Translations under genes and position numbers: made by a program | Notes under the pieces: generated by a model | The model's database searches: none | What the model saw: only the letters and a program-made list of their open reading frames with translations | Told to the model about the DNA's origin: nothing | Shown here: positions 1 to 9,768 of the stretch, one piece after another | How positions within the stretch are numbered: the stretch's first letter is position 1 | How the letters are laid out: the number at the start of each line of letters is the position of its first letter | Source of the DNA: Ferruginibacter sp. | GTDB lineage: Bacteria > Bacteroidota > Bacteroidia > Chitinophagales > Chitinophagaceae | NCBI GenBank assembly: GCA_013141435.1 | Contig: JABFQZ010000011.1 | Location: 1-64,000, forward strand | Reading direction: 5' to 3' | Length of the DNA: 64,000 nucleotides

Positions 1-211
1 CTGGGGTGCAAATGTAGGAACTTTTTTTTTGTTAAACAAATATATTGATGATTGTTTTTTTTATTATCGTGTTTTTTTTATGTTGGTTTGTATTAACTAA
101 AAAGTAAATTCTTATTTTGTACTAATTTGATTTAATATTTTACTCAGCGAAACTAGGATAACTATGTACACAGCGATTTTTGTGGATCACTTTAATTTTT
201 ACAATGTTATT

Positions 212-684
212 AACCTGAGTTCGATTTAAGAAAATACAAAAATAAATTTATTCTTTTTTCAAAATAGGTTTCGTAGTGCTTACTTTTTTGTCTTGATACA
301 AAAAAGTAACAAAAAAAATCAAGGCTTTAGAAAAAAAGCTAAAAAATAAATTGCTTGTCTAAAATGAAATCAGTTTGAGCAGCAGAATAAAGCCCACCTG
401 TGGTGCAACTTACGAGCTATGAATATATCTCAGCATTAGAAACATTTATTTCATTTTTTAACGACAAGCATTTCATTTTTTTTAACGCTTTTTTTTCTAA
501 GGCCGATAAAGCTCCATAATTTGCGAACTATCTGATTTATACTTTGAAGCAATTCTACTTTTATAAAAATATTTTGCGAAGGCATGCAATAAAAATTGAA
601 TTTAGTATTTTATTTTTAAAATAAATTTCAATAGTTATAGTAAATTCAATAGTTTCGAGCAATAACTTAACTCGAACTCAGGTT
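212..684. repeat. Fold-back (MITE-like) repeat element with terminal inverted repeats
   Basis: A 19-bp inverted repeat with one mismatch lies at 212-230 (AACCTGAGTTCGATTTAAG) and 666-684. Inside it, a second pair of arms at about 318-370 and 449-506 is also inverted and imperfect, so the whole unit can fold on itself. It holds no open reading frame. The region around 280-340 (hairpin, then AATCAAGGC and a run of A) resembles a dispersed repeat I recall from Bacteroidota genomes. It could be a MITE or a REP-like unit; no flanking target duplication is obvious. Confidence 0.55.
280..309. repeat. Perfect hairpin inside the fold-back element
   Basis: TTACTTTTTTGT (280-291) and ACAAAAAAGTAA (298-309) form a perfect 12-bp stem around the six-base loop CTTGAT. 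It sits in non-coding DNA well downstream of the minus-strand gene ending at 853, so it is more likely part of the repeat than a terminator for that gene. Confidence 0.7.
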
Positions 685-699
685 ATTAGACATGTTGAG

Positions 700-790
700 T
701 AATGGTATGCTGATGAAGGGCTGGGGGATAGTAGCGGCACCGTAGCGATAGCGGAGGTACAGCGGATAGCCCCGAATGATGTTGCTTTTT
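700..790. repeat. GC-richer dispersed palindromic repeat, possible copy
   Basis: A GC-rich island in very AT-rich DNA. It contains GAAGGGCTGGGGGATAGTAGC, the repeated word TAGCGG, and ends with ACAGCGGATAGCCCC, so the outer parts are partly self-complementary. The architecture (GGGCT arm, central repeat, GCGGATA arm) is like the hairpin repeats at 18188, 18981, 30012 and 57893, but the central stem differs. Membership in that family is inferred. Confidence 0.4.
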
Positions 791-852
791 ATGCTATGTT
801 GAGAGCCCCTAAATTTTATGGTAAAAATTGGGTTGTGGGTTATTGTAATTGT

Positions 853-3800
853 TTAAAAATCTAACCCGAGTGATAAATACATTTGTGGTTTGCCTTTGAA
901 GAGGACATTCATAGGCCAACTGATATCGTATTTTACAAAATATCCTAGTAATGTACTACGTGCTCCAAAGCCGTAACCGCCTGCGAATGGTCCTATGCCG
1001 CCTGATTTTATGCGGACTGAAACTGGGCTTGTGCCGTAGGTGATTATTGGTCGTTTTATGTTTTCGACACTGCCTGCCCAGGCTGTGCCTAGATCGATAA
1101 ATTGTGTGAGTTGGAAATTGCGAATGAATGCATTGTTTATTGTTTTATCGAAAAGGGTTGTAAAAACTGGTAATCTAAATTCGCTATTGATAACTACTGC
1201 ATTGTTGCCGCTTGCTATGTTTTGTTTAAAGCCTCGCATGTTTACTGCTAGGCTTTCGAAGGCGTAATTTTGTGTGGCATCGGGCGGATTGTTTGTTATA
1301 AAATATCTATCGCTGCCATTTGCTTTTGTATTGCCGCCTAACATTACCCAACCATCTACACCGCCTAAGAAGTAGGCTAGTTTTTGATCGCCAAAACTAA
1401 AATCGCTGGCTATGCGACCTGCCCAAATAAAGTTGCGAAATATGGAGTGGTAGTATCTTCCATCGAATCCGATGTTGAATGTATTTGGTCCATCGTTTGT
1501 GATTGATTTGTTTATTTGGCGATTCCAATCTACATATATTTTTGCTCGTGCACCGTGTAATATATTTTGTGCTACGTTGATACTATTATCGTAAACATAT
1601 TCTAGGTGTGTGAGTGAAAATAGTGTTTTATTGGATTTGAATAAAAGTGAATTTGGATCGTTTGCGTCTGCAAATATTTCGTCTTTATCGGAACGTACTG
1701 CTGTACTAAAGCGTAGGCTTTTTGTATTGGTAAAGGGATATGATAAATTTATTTGGTAGAGATTGGTAAAGGCTCTTCCTAAAAAATTGCCGATTGTTGT
1801 ATTGTATGTTAGTTGCTGTGCATTGCGGTAATATGTGGTACCCCAATCTAACCTACGCTTGAGGTTTTGGTAGTTTATGAGCCACTCATTATCTTTTAGA
1901 TTTGTACCGATTTTGAAGCCGCCATTTATTTTAATATCTTCGAAAAGATCGGATGTGCCTAATCGTATTAAGCCGCTTAATGGGCTTCCATTATTGAGTT
2001 TGATAGGACCGGAACCTCCGCTATAGGTTTGGTATCTATTTATTAAAACAGCATTGGTAAAACCCCCTGTGCCATAATCTATTGAAAATTTTAGTGGTTT
2101 GTATTTGTACAATTTTGCTCTTGCTAAAATATTTTCATTGTCTTTATAGACTATTTTTTCGGCGGTGTTTTGTAGGTTTCTTTTTGTGGTGTCTGGTTTT
2201 TCGTTTGCAAATTCGGATTGAAAAAAACCATCGTCTTTTTTTGCGGTGTCGGTGAGGTTGGGTTGGTTGTTATTGTCAGATTTAACTTCGGCTATTTTTA
2301 CATTTGTGAGCTTACTTTCTCTCATTAGTTTTTTTGCATACTCGGTAGGTAATGCATTTATGTTTCTTTTTTGGAGTGTATTTTCGTCTATTTTAATTTT
2401 GTACAAAACTTTTTCGTTGCTTTGCCTTGTAACTTCACTTACTTGATTGTTATCGCCTGCTATTCGGCTTTCGGCTAGTGAACTTGGATAATTACTTAAT
2501 GGAAATGTGTATGTGGAATCGGAAGATATAGCCACTATTGCTATAGAATCGACATCGGATTTTTTGTAGGCACGCAGGGTGCTATCGATTAATTTTATTG
2601 TTGGGTTTCGGAGTATGTCGTCGCCTATTATTACTATGGTATCTAACCCTTGGGATTTGGTTGTAAAGAAGCCTGCGTAGCGGTTTGCTATTCCATTTTC
2701 GTCGCTAACGAATGTAAAGTGATTTACATTGTATGGTGTTGGAAAACGAGCATTTCCATATTTTAAATGAGTTAGTTGTGTGATTTGATTTAGCTCGGGC
2801 TTATCGCCAAAATTGGTAATTAGAAATATATTGAACTTATTATTGCTTGGTAAAGTGGTATCGTTAGATATGGCTTGGGCTGATGGTCTATTGCTGCTAT
2901 AAATTATTCCTGTTTTGCCTGGGAAGCTTACGAATGTTGCATCTAAATTATCGTACACATCGTTGGTAATTTGTTTTACTTTTTCTTTTTCGATATCGAA
3001 GGTATATATATCGGCATGTCCATTTTTTACGGCTGATAGTAAGAGTGTTTTACTATCTAACATATATTTTACATCTTGTACTTGATCGAATTTTTGTGTA
3101 ATATCGTAACGGTATTGTTTTATATTGCTTAGTACATCGTAAACGAATAGATTTAGATGCCCTTCGGCAGTATAAATTACTGAAATACGTGTACCCTTTG
3201 GATCCCAGGCTACAAGTGGATAGCTAGGGTTTATTTCGGACTCGTAGGATTTGTTGCCATATTTTAGTAATGTTTTGTTTTCGGAATCGGTATTTAATAT
3301 GAGACGAACTACTCCTTTTTTGAATTGTGTGACTACGTAATCTCTATTTTTCTTTACTGGATTTACATTGAATCGATAATAATTTAATCGTTTGCTTATA
3401 TCGAACCCTTCGATATAATTCCCTTTTGGATATGCTTTTCGGCGGGCTATGTCTTTGTAATATTTATCATCTTGATAGTTCATAAATTCTGCTTGCAATT
3501 GCTGAAAGCTGAGTTTGGTTATTTGCTTGCTTGCACGGTTTAAGTTTTTATAGATACGAGCTAGGTATAAAAAATAGGTTACGTTTTCTTTTTTATATTT
3601 TTCTTCGATATAATACCAAAATGCATGACCAGCCAATAGAGGTTTGTAATAAGCGAATTTTGAAAATTTGCTAAAATCTCCACTTAGGATTTCGCTTTTT
3701 AATTCATCATCTAACTCGGTACTCCAGTTTTCGCCAAGATAAGCTACGTAGCCATCGGTAAGCCATGTGGGCAAATCTAACAATGCTTGGTTGCTTGCAA

Positions 3801-4278
3801 TTTCGCCTAAATCATCGCCAAACAAAACATTTTTTGTAATAATATCTGCTATGCCTTGACGTATTTGTTTTTTTAGGTTATAGTGATTTGCATCGTAATA
3901 CATTATCATTTTATTATTTACAAAACGTGTAACTGCACCAGTGTTTAGCAAATCAGACTCTAACCCTATATTGGTTTGCTGCATATCAGCAAATTCGTTA
4001 TATAATATTATATTAGCTCTGCGTTGCAAGCTATTTTCGGCTGCCGCTTCTATACTTGGTAATTCTTTTTCGGCTACTTGTGCTACAAATTTTGCAAGCT
4101 CTTGACCACCTTTATTGAAGTAAACATTGAAGTTTTTTGTTTGGTAATATTGCCAACTGAATTTTTTGTATTGTATTCTATTTTTTCCAAATTTTACTGC
4201 ACTTACTTGTGCGTTGACTACAATTGCGGAAAGAATAAAAAATATGGAAATAAGTAAAATTCTACTAATCTTTGTCAT
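853..4278 (-). CDS. Large outer-membrane protein with TolB-like propeller and C-terminal barrel
   Basis: 1141 residues. A signal peptide ends near residue 23 (NAQ). Residues 40-270 resemble a peptidase-MA/gluzincin-like region with WLTDGYVAYLGE near 172-183, but I see no HExxH motif, so a catalytic role is doubtful. Residues 300-560 have repeated strand patterns typical of TolB/PD40 beta-propeller blades. A Ser/Lys/Asp-rich linker follows. From about 740 the sequence looks like an Omp85/surface-antigen-type beta-barrel and ends in phenylalanine (LGLDF), as outer-membrane barrels do. It probably sits in the outer membrane with a periplasmic or surface propeller. The function is unknown. It is divergent from the metallo-hydrolase at 4354, with a 75-bp shared control region. 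Confidence 0.75.
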   Translation of the reverse strand: MTKISRILLISIFFILSAIVVNAQVSAVKFGKNRIQYKKFSWQYYQTKNFNVYFNKGGQELAKFVAQVAEKELPSIEAAAENSLQRRANIILYNEFADMQQTNIGLESDLLNTGAVTRFVNNKMIMYYDANHYNLKKQIRQGIADIITKNVLFGDDLGEIASNQALLDLPTWLTDGYVAYLGENWSTELDDELKSEILSGDFSKFSKFAYYKPLLAGHAFWYYIEEKYKKENVTYFLYLARIYKNLNRASKQITKLSFQQLQAEFMNYQDDKYYKDIARRKAYPKGNYIEGFDISKRLNYYRFNVNPVKKNRDYVVTQFKKGVVRLILNTDSENKTLLKYGNKSYESEINPSYPLVAWDPKGTRISVIYTAEGHLNLFVYDVLSNIKQYRYDITQKFDQVQDVKYMLDSKTLLLSAVKNGHADIYTFDIEKEKVKQITNDVYDNLDATFVSFPGKTGIIYSSNRPSAQAISNDTTLPSNNKFNIFLITNFGDKPELNQITQLTHLKYGNARFPTPYNVNHFTFVSDENGIANRYAGFFTTKSQGLDTIVIIGDDILRNPTIKLIDSTLRAYKKSDVDSIAIVAISSDSTYTFPLSNYPSSLAESRIAGDNNQVSEVTRQSNEKVLYKIKIDENTLQKRNINALPTEYAKKLMRESKLTNVKIAEVKSDNNNQPNLTDTAKKDDGFFQSEFANEKPDTTKRNLQNTAEKIVYKDNENILARAKLYKYKPLKFSIDYGTGGFTNAVLINRYQTYSGGSGPIKLNNGSPLSGLIRLGTSDLFEDIKINGGFKIGTNLKDNEWLINYQNLKRRLDWGTTYYRNAQQLTYNTTIGNFLGRAFTNLYQINLSYPFTNTKSLRFSTAVRSDKDEIFADANDPNSLLFKSNKTLFSLTHLEYVYDNSINVAQNILHGARAKIYVDWNRQINKSITNDGPNTFNIGFDGRYYHSIFRNFIWAGRIASDFSFGDQKLAYFLGGVDGWVMLGGNTKANGSDRYFITNNPPDATQNYAFESLAVNMRGFKQNIASGNNAVVINSEFRLPVFTTLFDKTINNAFIRNFQLTQFIDLGTAWAGSVENIKRPIITYGTSPVSVRIKSGGIGPFAGGYGFGARSTLLGYFVKYDISWPMNVLFKGKPQMYLSLGLDF

Positions 4279-4353
4279 ACTATGTAATTGATATTGAATT
4301 TTAAAATTAGTTCATAAACTGTTAAAATAAAAATCATTTTAAAATAAATTTTA

Positions 4354-5001
4354 ATGCTGCAAATAAAAACTTTTGAATTTAACTCTTTTCAGGAAAATAC
4401 TTATGTACTTTATAATGCTAATAACTCTTGTATTATTATAGACCCTGGCTGTTATTTTGAAAATGAATGTGATGAATTAATAGAATTTATTAGTAGCAAT
4501 AATTTAACACCGAAGCTTTTATTAAATACTCATTGCCATTTAGACCATGTATTTGGTAATAGATTAGTTGCTGAAAGGTATAAACTTTGTTTGCATATAA
4601 ATGAAAGAGAGTTAGCTGTGTTGAGATACGCACCTAGAAGTGGGCTTATTTACAATTTGCCATTTGAAAATTATGATGGAAAATTTATTTTTTTAGATGA
4701 TGGCGATAAAATTAAACTTGGTGATGATGAATTGGTTGTATTGGAAACACCTGGACATAGTGTTGGTAGTTTGAGTTTTTATTGTGCAAATCAAAATTTT
4801 GTAATAAGTGGGGACACTTTGTTTTTAAATGGAATTGGACGAACTGATTTGCCTGGAGCAATGCACACTCAACTTTTGAAAAGTATTAGAAAAAAATTAT
4901 TAAAATTACCTGAAGATACTATAGTTTATAGTGGACATGGTATGCCTACAAGTATTGGATATGAAAAAATTAATAACCCATTTTTGCAGTTGGAAAGTTA
5001 A
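4354..5001 (+). CDS. MBL-fold metallo-hydrolase (glyoxalase II-like)
   Basis: 215 residues, cytoplasmic, no signal peptide. The metal-binding signature THCHLDH lies at 59-65, a further histidine in ETPGHSVGS near 135, SGDTLF near 153, and SGHG near 194. Together these give the full dinuclear zinc set of the metallo-beta-lactamase fold. The length and the GRTDLPGA stretch match the hydroxyacylglutathione-hydrolase-like group, which hydrolyses thioesters. The exact substrate cannot be read from sequence, and Bacteroidota often lack glutathione. The gene is divergent from the large barrel protein upstream. Confidence 0.85.
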   Translation: MLQIKTFEFNSFQENTYVLYNANNSCIIIDPGCYFENECDELIEFISSNNLTPKLLLNTHCHLDHVFGNRLVAERYKLCLHINERELAVLRYAPRSGLIYNLPFENYDGKFIFLDDGDKIKLGDDELVVLETPGHSVGSLSFYCANQNFVISGDTLFLNGIGRTDLPGAMHTQLLKSIRKKLLKLPEDTIVYSGHGMPTSIGYEKINNPFLQLES

Positions 5002-5120
5002 TTATATAATCCTTGTTATACTCATCTTCGTATCTATACACAACTTTTATTGTGTAGTAGATTATATTAATTAAAATCTTTAATTTCACAGTGCATTAGC
5101 AACTTGAATCTGCCAAACAA

Positions 5121-5339
5121 ATGATTAAAAAAAGACCAAATTGGATTTCTAATCCCTCAAAAAGGCATGTAATTTTAATTTCATTGTTATGGTTTTCTGG
5201 TATTTTTTTATCAATAGTTACCATTACCAATGTATTTACTCAAACACCATTTCAGCAAAAAAATACACTTATGTGGATAGTACAATTATGTACTACTGCA
5301 ACATACATTCAGGTATTAAGAAATTATTTTAAAAAGTAA
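5121..5339 (+). CDS. Small two-helix membrane protein, hypothetical
   Basis: 72 residues. A basic N-terminus (MIKKRPNW) precedes two hydrophobic segments at about 17-38 and 49-65, and the tail is basic (NYFKK), suggesting an inner-membrane hairpin. It lies 119 bp after the metallo-hydrolase and 52 bp before the nucleotidyltransferase. I do not recognise a family. The base composition and the hydrophobic pattern support a real gene, but only moderately. Confidence 0.55.
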   Translation: MIKKRPNWISNPSKRHVILISLLWFSGIFLSIVTITNVFTQTPFQQKNTLMWIVQLCTTATYIQVLRNYFKK

Positions 5340-5391
5340 AGTGTTAAATCAAAAATTTCTATAACAAACAATTGTATAAACCATATAAAAA

Positions 5392-6399
5392 ATGAAAGCT
5401 ATTATCCCCGTAGCAGGTGCAGGCACAAAACTTAGGCCACATACATACACTCAACCCAAAGCACTAATACCACTTGCTGGTAAAACTATTCTTAGCATTA
5501 TTATAGATCAACTAAAAGATAAAGGTATAACCGATTTTGTATTTATAATAGGCTACCTTGGTGAAAAAATACAAGAATATGTAAAATCAAATTACCCACA
5601 ACTAAATACTCATTTTATTACCCAAAACGATAGACAAGGCGTGGGACATGCCATAGAAATTACAAAAGATTTAATAAATGACGACGAAGTAGTTATTGTA
5701 CTCGGCGATACCATTGCTGAATACAATGTAAGAGAATTAATAGATAGCCCAACTTCTGTATTAGCAGTAAAAAAAGTAGATGATCCACACAAATTTGGTG
5801 TAGCAGAAATAAATGAAGAAGATGTGATTACAAGAGTTGTAGAAAAACCTGCTATACCAAAAAGTAATATGGCACTAGTAGGTATTTATAAAATTAAAGA
5901 AACAAAATTACTTTTTGAATGCCTAATAAAAACACAAGAAAATAAATCTATTTACGATGATTTTAACCTTACCGAGGCTTTACAATTTATGATAGAAAAA
6001 GAAACAGTCTTTCATTCATTAAAAGTTGACGATTGGTTCGATTGTGGCCAAAAAGATTCTTTAATAAAATCGAATGCTATCTTATTACAAAAATTTGGTA
6101 ATAATTTAGCTCAAACTTGTGTACAAAATAATACAATAATTATCCCCCCAGTAAATATAGGCAATGGCTGTATAATAAAAAACTCTGTAATTGGGCCTAA
6201 TGTATCCATAGGCGAAAACACTACAATAAATCATGCAATAATAAAAGACTCTATTATTGGTGCATATTCTAATTTGTACGAAATTGTACTTAATAATTCG
6301 TTAATAGGCAACGATGCAGAAGTAAAGGGAGTAAGTCGTAATTTGAATATAGGAGATAATACAGCTATAGATTTGGGTGGTAGTTCTAATAGCAATTAA
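5392..6399 (+). CDS. Sugar-phosphate nucleotidyltransferase with left-handed beta-helix tail
   Basis: 335 residues. The N-terminal Rossmann-like nucleotidyltransferase domain carries GAGTKLRPHTYTQPKAL near 9-25. This is the signature of glucose-1-phosphate thymidylyl/uridylyltransferases, with Lys in place of the usual first Arg. VLGDTIAE near 104 supplies the metal-binding Asp, and EKPAIPKS follows near 152. Residues 245-330 show hexapeptide repeats with I/V-G-x-x patterns, a left-handed beta-helix. It likely activates a hexose-1-phosphate to an NDP-sugar. It is followed after 15 bp by the nitronate monooxygenase and lies 1 kb upstream of the polysaccharide export pair. Which nucleotide it uses is not decided. 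Confidence 0.8.
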   Translation: MKAIIPVAGAGTKLRPHTYTQPKALIPLAGKTILSIIIDQLKDKGITDFVFIIGYLGEKIQEYVKSNYPQLNTHFITQNDRQGVGHAIEITKDLINDDEVVIVLGDTIAEYNVRELIDSPTSVLAVKKVDDPHKFGVAEINEEDVITRVVEKPAIPKSNMALVGIYKIKETKLLFECLIKTQENKSIYDDFNLTEALQFMIEKETVFHSLKVDDWFDCGQKDSLIKSNAILLQKFGNNLAQTCVQNNTIIIPPVNIGNGCIIKNSVIGPNVSIGENTTINHAIIKDSIIGAYSNLYEIVLNNSLIGNDAEVKGVSRNLNIGDNTAIDLGGSSNSN

Positions 6400-6414
6400 A
6401 AACTTATTTTATAT

Positions 6415-7362
6415 ATGCAACCATTTTCTAATCAAATAACCCAACTTTTTGGTATCGAAATCCCTATAATACAAGCAGGAATGATATGGGCTAGTGGTTG
6501 GCGGCTTGCAAGTGCCGTGAGTAATGCAGGAGGGCTTGGTGTAATTGGTAGCGGCAGCATGTACCCAAATGTATTAAAAGAACATATTCAAAAATACAAA
6601 GTTGCTTCTACTAACCCATTTGCGGTGAATGTTCCTTTGCTTTATCCAAATATAGATGAGCATATACAAATAATTATAGATGAAAAAGTACCAATAGTAT
6701 TTACAAGTGCTGGTAATCCTAAAACTTATACCAGCTTATTAAAAAGAGAAGGCATAAAAGTAGTGCATGTAGTAAGCAGTAGTAAGTTCGCTTTAAAAGC
6801 ACAAGATGCTGGCTGTGATGCTGTTGTAGCTGAAGGATTTGAAGCTGGCGGACACAATGGCAGGGAAGAAACTACTAGTTTTATCTTAATACCTTCTGTA
6901 GCGCAAGCTGTATCCATACCTGTAATAGCAGCAGGCGGTATAGCTACTGGCAAGCAAATGTTTGCAGCAATGGCTCTTGGAGCCGATGCGGTGCAAGTAG
7001 GTAGCCGTTTTATTGCCAGTAATGAGGCTTCATGCCATATAAATTTTAAAAATGCAATTATAAATACAAATGAAGGCGATACTCAGTTGTCTTTAAAACA
7101 ACTTACTCCTGTTAGGCTTTTAAAAAATAAGTTTTACGAAAAAGTAAATATTGCAGAATTAAACTGTAATTCTAATGAAGATTTGCAGATACTTTTAGGC
7201 AAAGGCAGAGCAAAAAAAGGAATGTTTGAAGGACAATTAGATGATGGAGAACTAGAAATTGGGCAAGTAAGTAGCCAAATTAAAAATATATTACCAGCTG
7301 TAGAAATTGTAAATGAACTGTGGGATGAGTACAATAGAATATGTAACAGCTATTGCAAATAA
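6415..7362 (+). CDS. Nitronate monooxygenase (2-nitropropane dioxygenase family)
   Basis: 315 residues. A TIM-barrel FMN enzyme of the NPD/enoyl-reductase-II group. The N-terminus has IPIIQAGMIWASGWRLASAVS. AEGFEAGGHNG near 140-150 carries the catalytic-type histidine, IPVIAAGGIATG near 168-179 and GADAVQVGSRFIAS near 189-202 form the phosphate-binding loops. It oxidises alkyl nitronates, or reduces enoyl thioesters in the FabK-like branch; the sequence alone does not separate these. It is co-directional with, and close to, the nucleotidyltransferase upstream. Confidence 0.85.
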   Translation: MQPFSNQITQLFGIEIPIIQAGMIWASGWRLASAVSNAGGLGVIGSGSMYPNVLKEHIQKYKVASTNPFAVNVPLLYPNIDEHIQIIIDEKVPIVFTSAGNPKTYTSLLKREGIKVVHVVSSSKFALKAQDAGCDAVVAEGFEAGGHNGREETTSFILIPSVAQAVSIPVIAAGGIATGKQMFAAMALGADAVQVGSRFIASNEASCHINFKNAIINTNEGDTQLSLKQLTPVRLLKNKFYEKVNIAELNCNSNEDLQILLGKGRAKKGMFEGQLDDGELEIGQVSSQIKNILPAVEIVNELWDEYNRICNSYCK

Positions 7363-7365
7363 TAG

Positions 7366-7373
7366 TATATTTG
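7366..7373 (+). promoter_or_regulatory. Candidate -7 box for the polysaccharide export genes
   Basis: TATATTTG matches the Bacteroidota -7 consensus TAnnTTTG. It lies directly after the upstream stop codon and 35 bp before the chosen ATG at 7409. No good -33 TTG is seen at the usual spacing, so this is tentative. Confidence 0.4.
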
Positions 7374-7408
7374 CACATTCAAAATTTTGTAAATCAATTA
7401 TTACAGAA

Positions 7409-9766
7409 ATGCTAAGAGGTAAAATATGGTTTTCTATTAAAATAATTACAACTTGTATAATTATATTTCATTCGTTTTTTTCTTTTGGGCAAATACCTCC
7501 AGGTACAACTATTCCAACATTGCCAGGTGGAGTACCAATACCATCAATACCCCCAACCAATACACAGTTACAGTCCATGATAAAAGATCAAAATGCTGAT
7601 GCCGGTAAAGATAGAAACGAGGAGTTAAACAAAAACAACAAAATAAATAAGGATAGCCTTACCGATAAAAGTATTAACAAATTTGAAAGTGGCTCAAAAA
7701 GTACCTATGGAGCAAATGTGTTTTCATCAGCAGCAAATCCTAATCTAGCAGAGCTATCTACGCCTCCTTTAGATTACCCAATAGGTGTTGGTGATAAGAT
7801 TATTGTGTCGCTCTATGGAGGTGCAGAGCTGCAAGAAAGTTACACTGTTGTTTCTGATGGTTCTATTTTTCCCAGACAAATGGGCAAAATATATGTAGGA
7901 GGGCTTACATTCGAGAATGCCAGAAGATTAATTTATGCAAGATTTGCTGCAGTAGTGCCAGCAGGCACCAATATAGATGTAATGCTTGGGCAGCCACGTA
8001 CCATAAATATAAATGTAGTAAATGAAGTGAATAACCCTGGTATTTATACCGTATCTGCATTTAGTAATGCTTTTACAGTTATAGCAAAAGCTGGCGGAAT
8101 AACGGAAAATGGCAACTTAAGAAATATTCAAATTAAAAGAAACGGTAGGGTTATTGAAGAGCTAGATGTATATAAATATTTGCAAACTGGTGAAAGTGGA
8201 AGAAAATCGTATTTGCAAAATAATGATTTCATTATTGTATCTTTTTACGAAAAAAGAGTACTAGCTACAGGGCAATTTAAACGCCCAATGTTTTATCAAT
8301 TAAAAAAAGATGAAGGTCTAAAGGCATTATTGAAATATAGTGGCGGCTTAAATGCCGATGCTTTGTCAACTGCTGTAAAGGTGCTTAGAAATGTGAATGA
8401 AAGCCAAACGTTGATAAATGTAAATACAAAAATACAAGATGCTATTTTAAAAGATGGCGATATTGTAAAAGTTGATTTAATAAAAGCTGGCATAGTAAAT
8501 AAAGTAGAAATACGAGGCGAAGTAAAATACCCAGATTATTATGAATATAGAAATGGGGATAGATTATTTGACATTATTAACCGAGCAGGAGGAGTTACCA
8601 AAAATACATACTTAAAGAGAGCTTATGTATTTAGAGGAGGTGCAGACTCTACCAATTTGCAAGCATCGGATAAATTAGAAGTGAATTTAGTAGATATTAT
8701 TAATAATGATGTAAGTAGTATAAATAATTTAGAACTTAAGCCTAATGATGTAATACAACTTTTTGGCACTTACGAATTTACCGACCAAACATTTGTAGAA
8801 ATATTTGGAGAAATAAGAAAAGAAGGTAAGTTTAATAAGTATGGAGGCATGACTTTGCAAGACCTTATTTTTTTAAGTGGTGGTATAAAACAATCGGCCG
8901 AATTTGGCAGGTTAGAAATATCGAGTATTGTAGATGTTGATTCTGCCAAACAAGGCTTAAAACCTACTAGAAATATTGTTACATCATATGCAATATCATC
9001 TAATTTATCTTTAGATTCAGCTTCAGCAAAAATTATTTTAAAACCGTACGACCAAGTTTTTGTACGCAAAAATCCAACATTTGAACTACAACAAAATATA
9101 GAATTGAAAGGCTTAGTCAAATATCCGGGACTTTACCCAAGGTTAGATAAATACGAAAAACTCTCTTCTTTTATAGCAAGAGCTGGTGGCTTTAAAGATA
9201 ACGCAGATTTAGGCGGAGCTATTTTAATAAGAAGGCAAACAGAAAATTTCAGAGAGAAAGTTATTCAACAACCTAAGTTTGACAGTCTTGGTAATCTCAT
9301 TGCAAATGCAAGTGAAATTGCTTTAGCAAATGAACCAGTAAGCATAGATTTATACAAAGCAATTAAATATAAAAATTCTAAACATGATATAGTACTTCAA
9401 GCAAATGATGTAATTTTTGTTCCAGAAATAAATCCGTTTGTAACTGTTAAGGGAAGGGTACAATCGCCACTTAAAATATCGTTTGATAAAGAACATACCA
9501 ATGTGCGCTATTACATTGATAAAGCAGGTGGGCTTGGTGTACGACCTTGGAGAAGCAGAATTTTTGTAACTTACGCAAATGGAAAAAGTAGAAGAACTAA
9601 GAATTTCTTTTTCTTTCATTTTTATCCACCAGTAGAGCAAGGAGCAACAGTAAATGTACCTACAAGGCCCGATGGGCAAGATATTACCGATGTTGCTAAA
9701 TCTACAGTAACTGCACTTGTGCCAATTATTTTATCTGCTTTGATTTTAAAATATGTAAAACTTTAA
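7409..9766 (+). CDS. Wza-like polysaccharide export protein with repeated SLBB domains
   Basis: 785 residues from the ATG at 7409. A longer frame opens at 7313 inside the previous gene, but its first 32 residues are not signal-like, whereas the product from 7409 begins MLRGK and has a clean signal peptide ending at FSFGQ. A Pro-rich stretch follows, then a Poly_export domain (YPIGVGDKIIVSLYG) and several SLBB-type repeats, each with a GxYxxxxG...AGG pattern (NPGIYTV...AKAGGIT, YPGLYPR...ARAGGFK). A hydrophobic C-terminus (about 765-785) may be the outer-membrane helix. It is predicted to form the outer-membrane channel for capsule or exopolysaccharide. The Wzz-like gene follows after 2 bp. 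Confidence 0.88.
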   Translation: MLRGKIWFSIKIITTCIIIFHSFFSFGQIPPGTTIPTLPGGVPIPSIPPTNTQLQSMIKDQNADAGKDRNEELNKNNKINKDSLTDKSINKFESGSKSTYGANVFSSAANPNLAELSTPPLDYPIGVGDKIIVSLYGGAELQESYTVVSDGSIFPRQMGKIYVGGLTFENARRLIYARFAAVVPAGTNIDVMLGQPRTININVVNEVNNPGIYTVSAFSNAFTVIAKAGGITENGNLRNIQIKRNGRVIEELDVYKYLQTGESGRKSYLQNNDFIIVSFYEKRVLATGQFKRPMFYQLKKDEGLKALLKYSGGLNADALSTAVKVLRNVNESQTLINVNTKIQDAILKDGDIVKVDLIKAGIVNKVEIRGEVKYPDYYEYRNGDRLFDIINRAGGVTKNTYLKRAYVFRGGADSTNLQASDKLEVNLVDIINNDVSSINNLELKPNDVIQLFGTYEFTDQTFVEIFGEIRKEGKFNKYGGMTLQDLIFLSGGIKQSAEFGRLEISSIVDVDSAKQGLKPTRNIVTSYAISSNLSLDSASAKIILKPYDQVFVRKNPTFELQQNIELKGLVKYPGLYPRLDKYEKLSSFIARAGGFKDNADLGGAILIRRQTENFREKVIQQPKFDSLGNLIANASEIALANEPVSIDLYKAIKYKNSKHDIVLQANDVIFVPEINPFVTVKGRVQSPLKISFDKEHTNVRYYIDKAGGLGVRPWRSRIFVTYANGKSRRTKNFFFFHFYPPVEQGATVNVPTRPDGQDITDVAKSTVTALVPIILSALILKYVKL

Positions 9767-9768
9767 GA

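Noticed and set aside
7313-7408. N-terminal extension of the Wza-like protein
   Set aside because: It overlaps the end of the upstream gene, is not signal-like, and a clean signal peptide and a -7 box favour the ATG at 7409.
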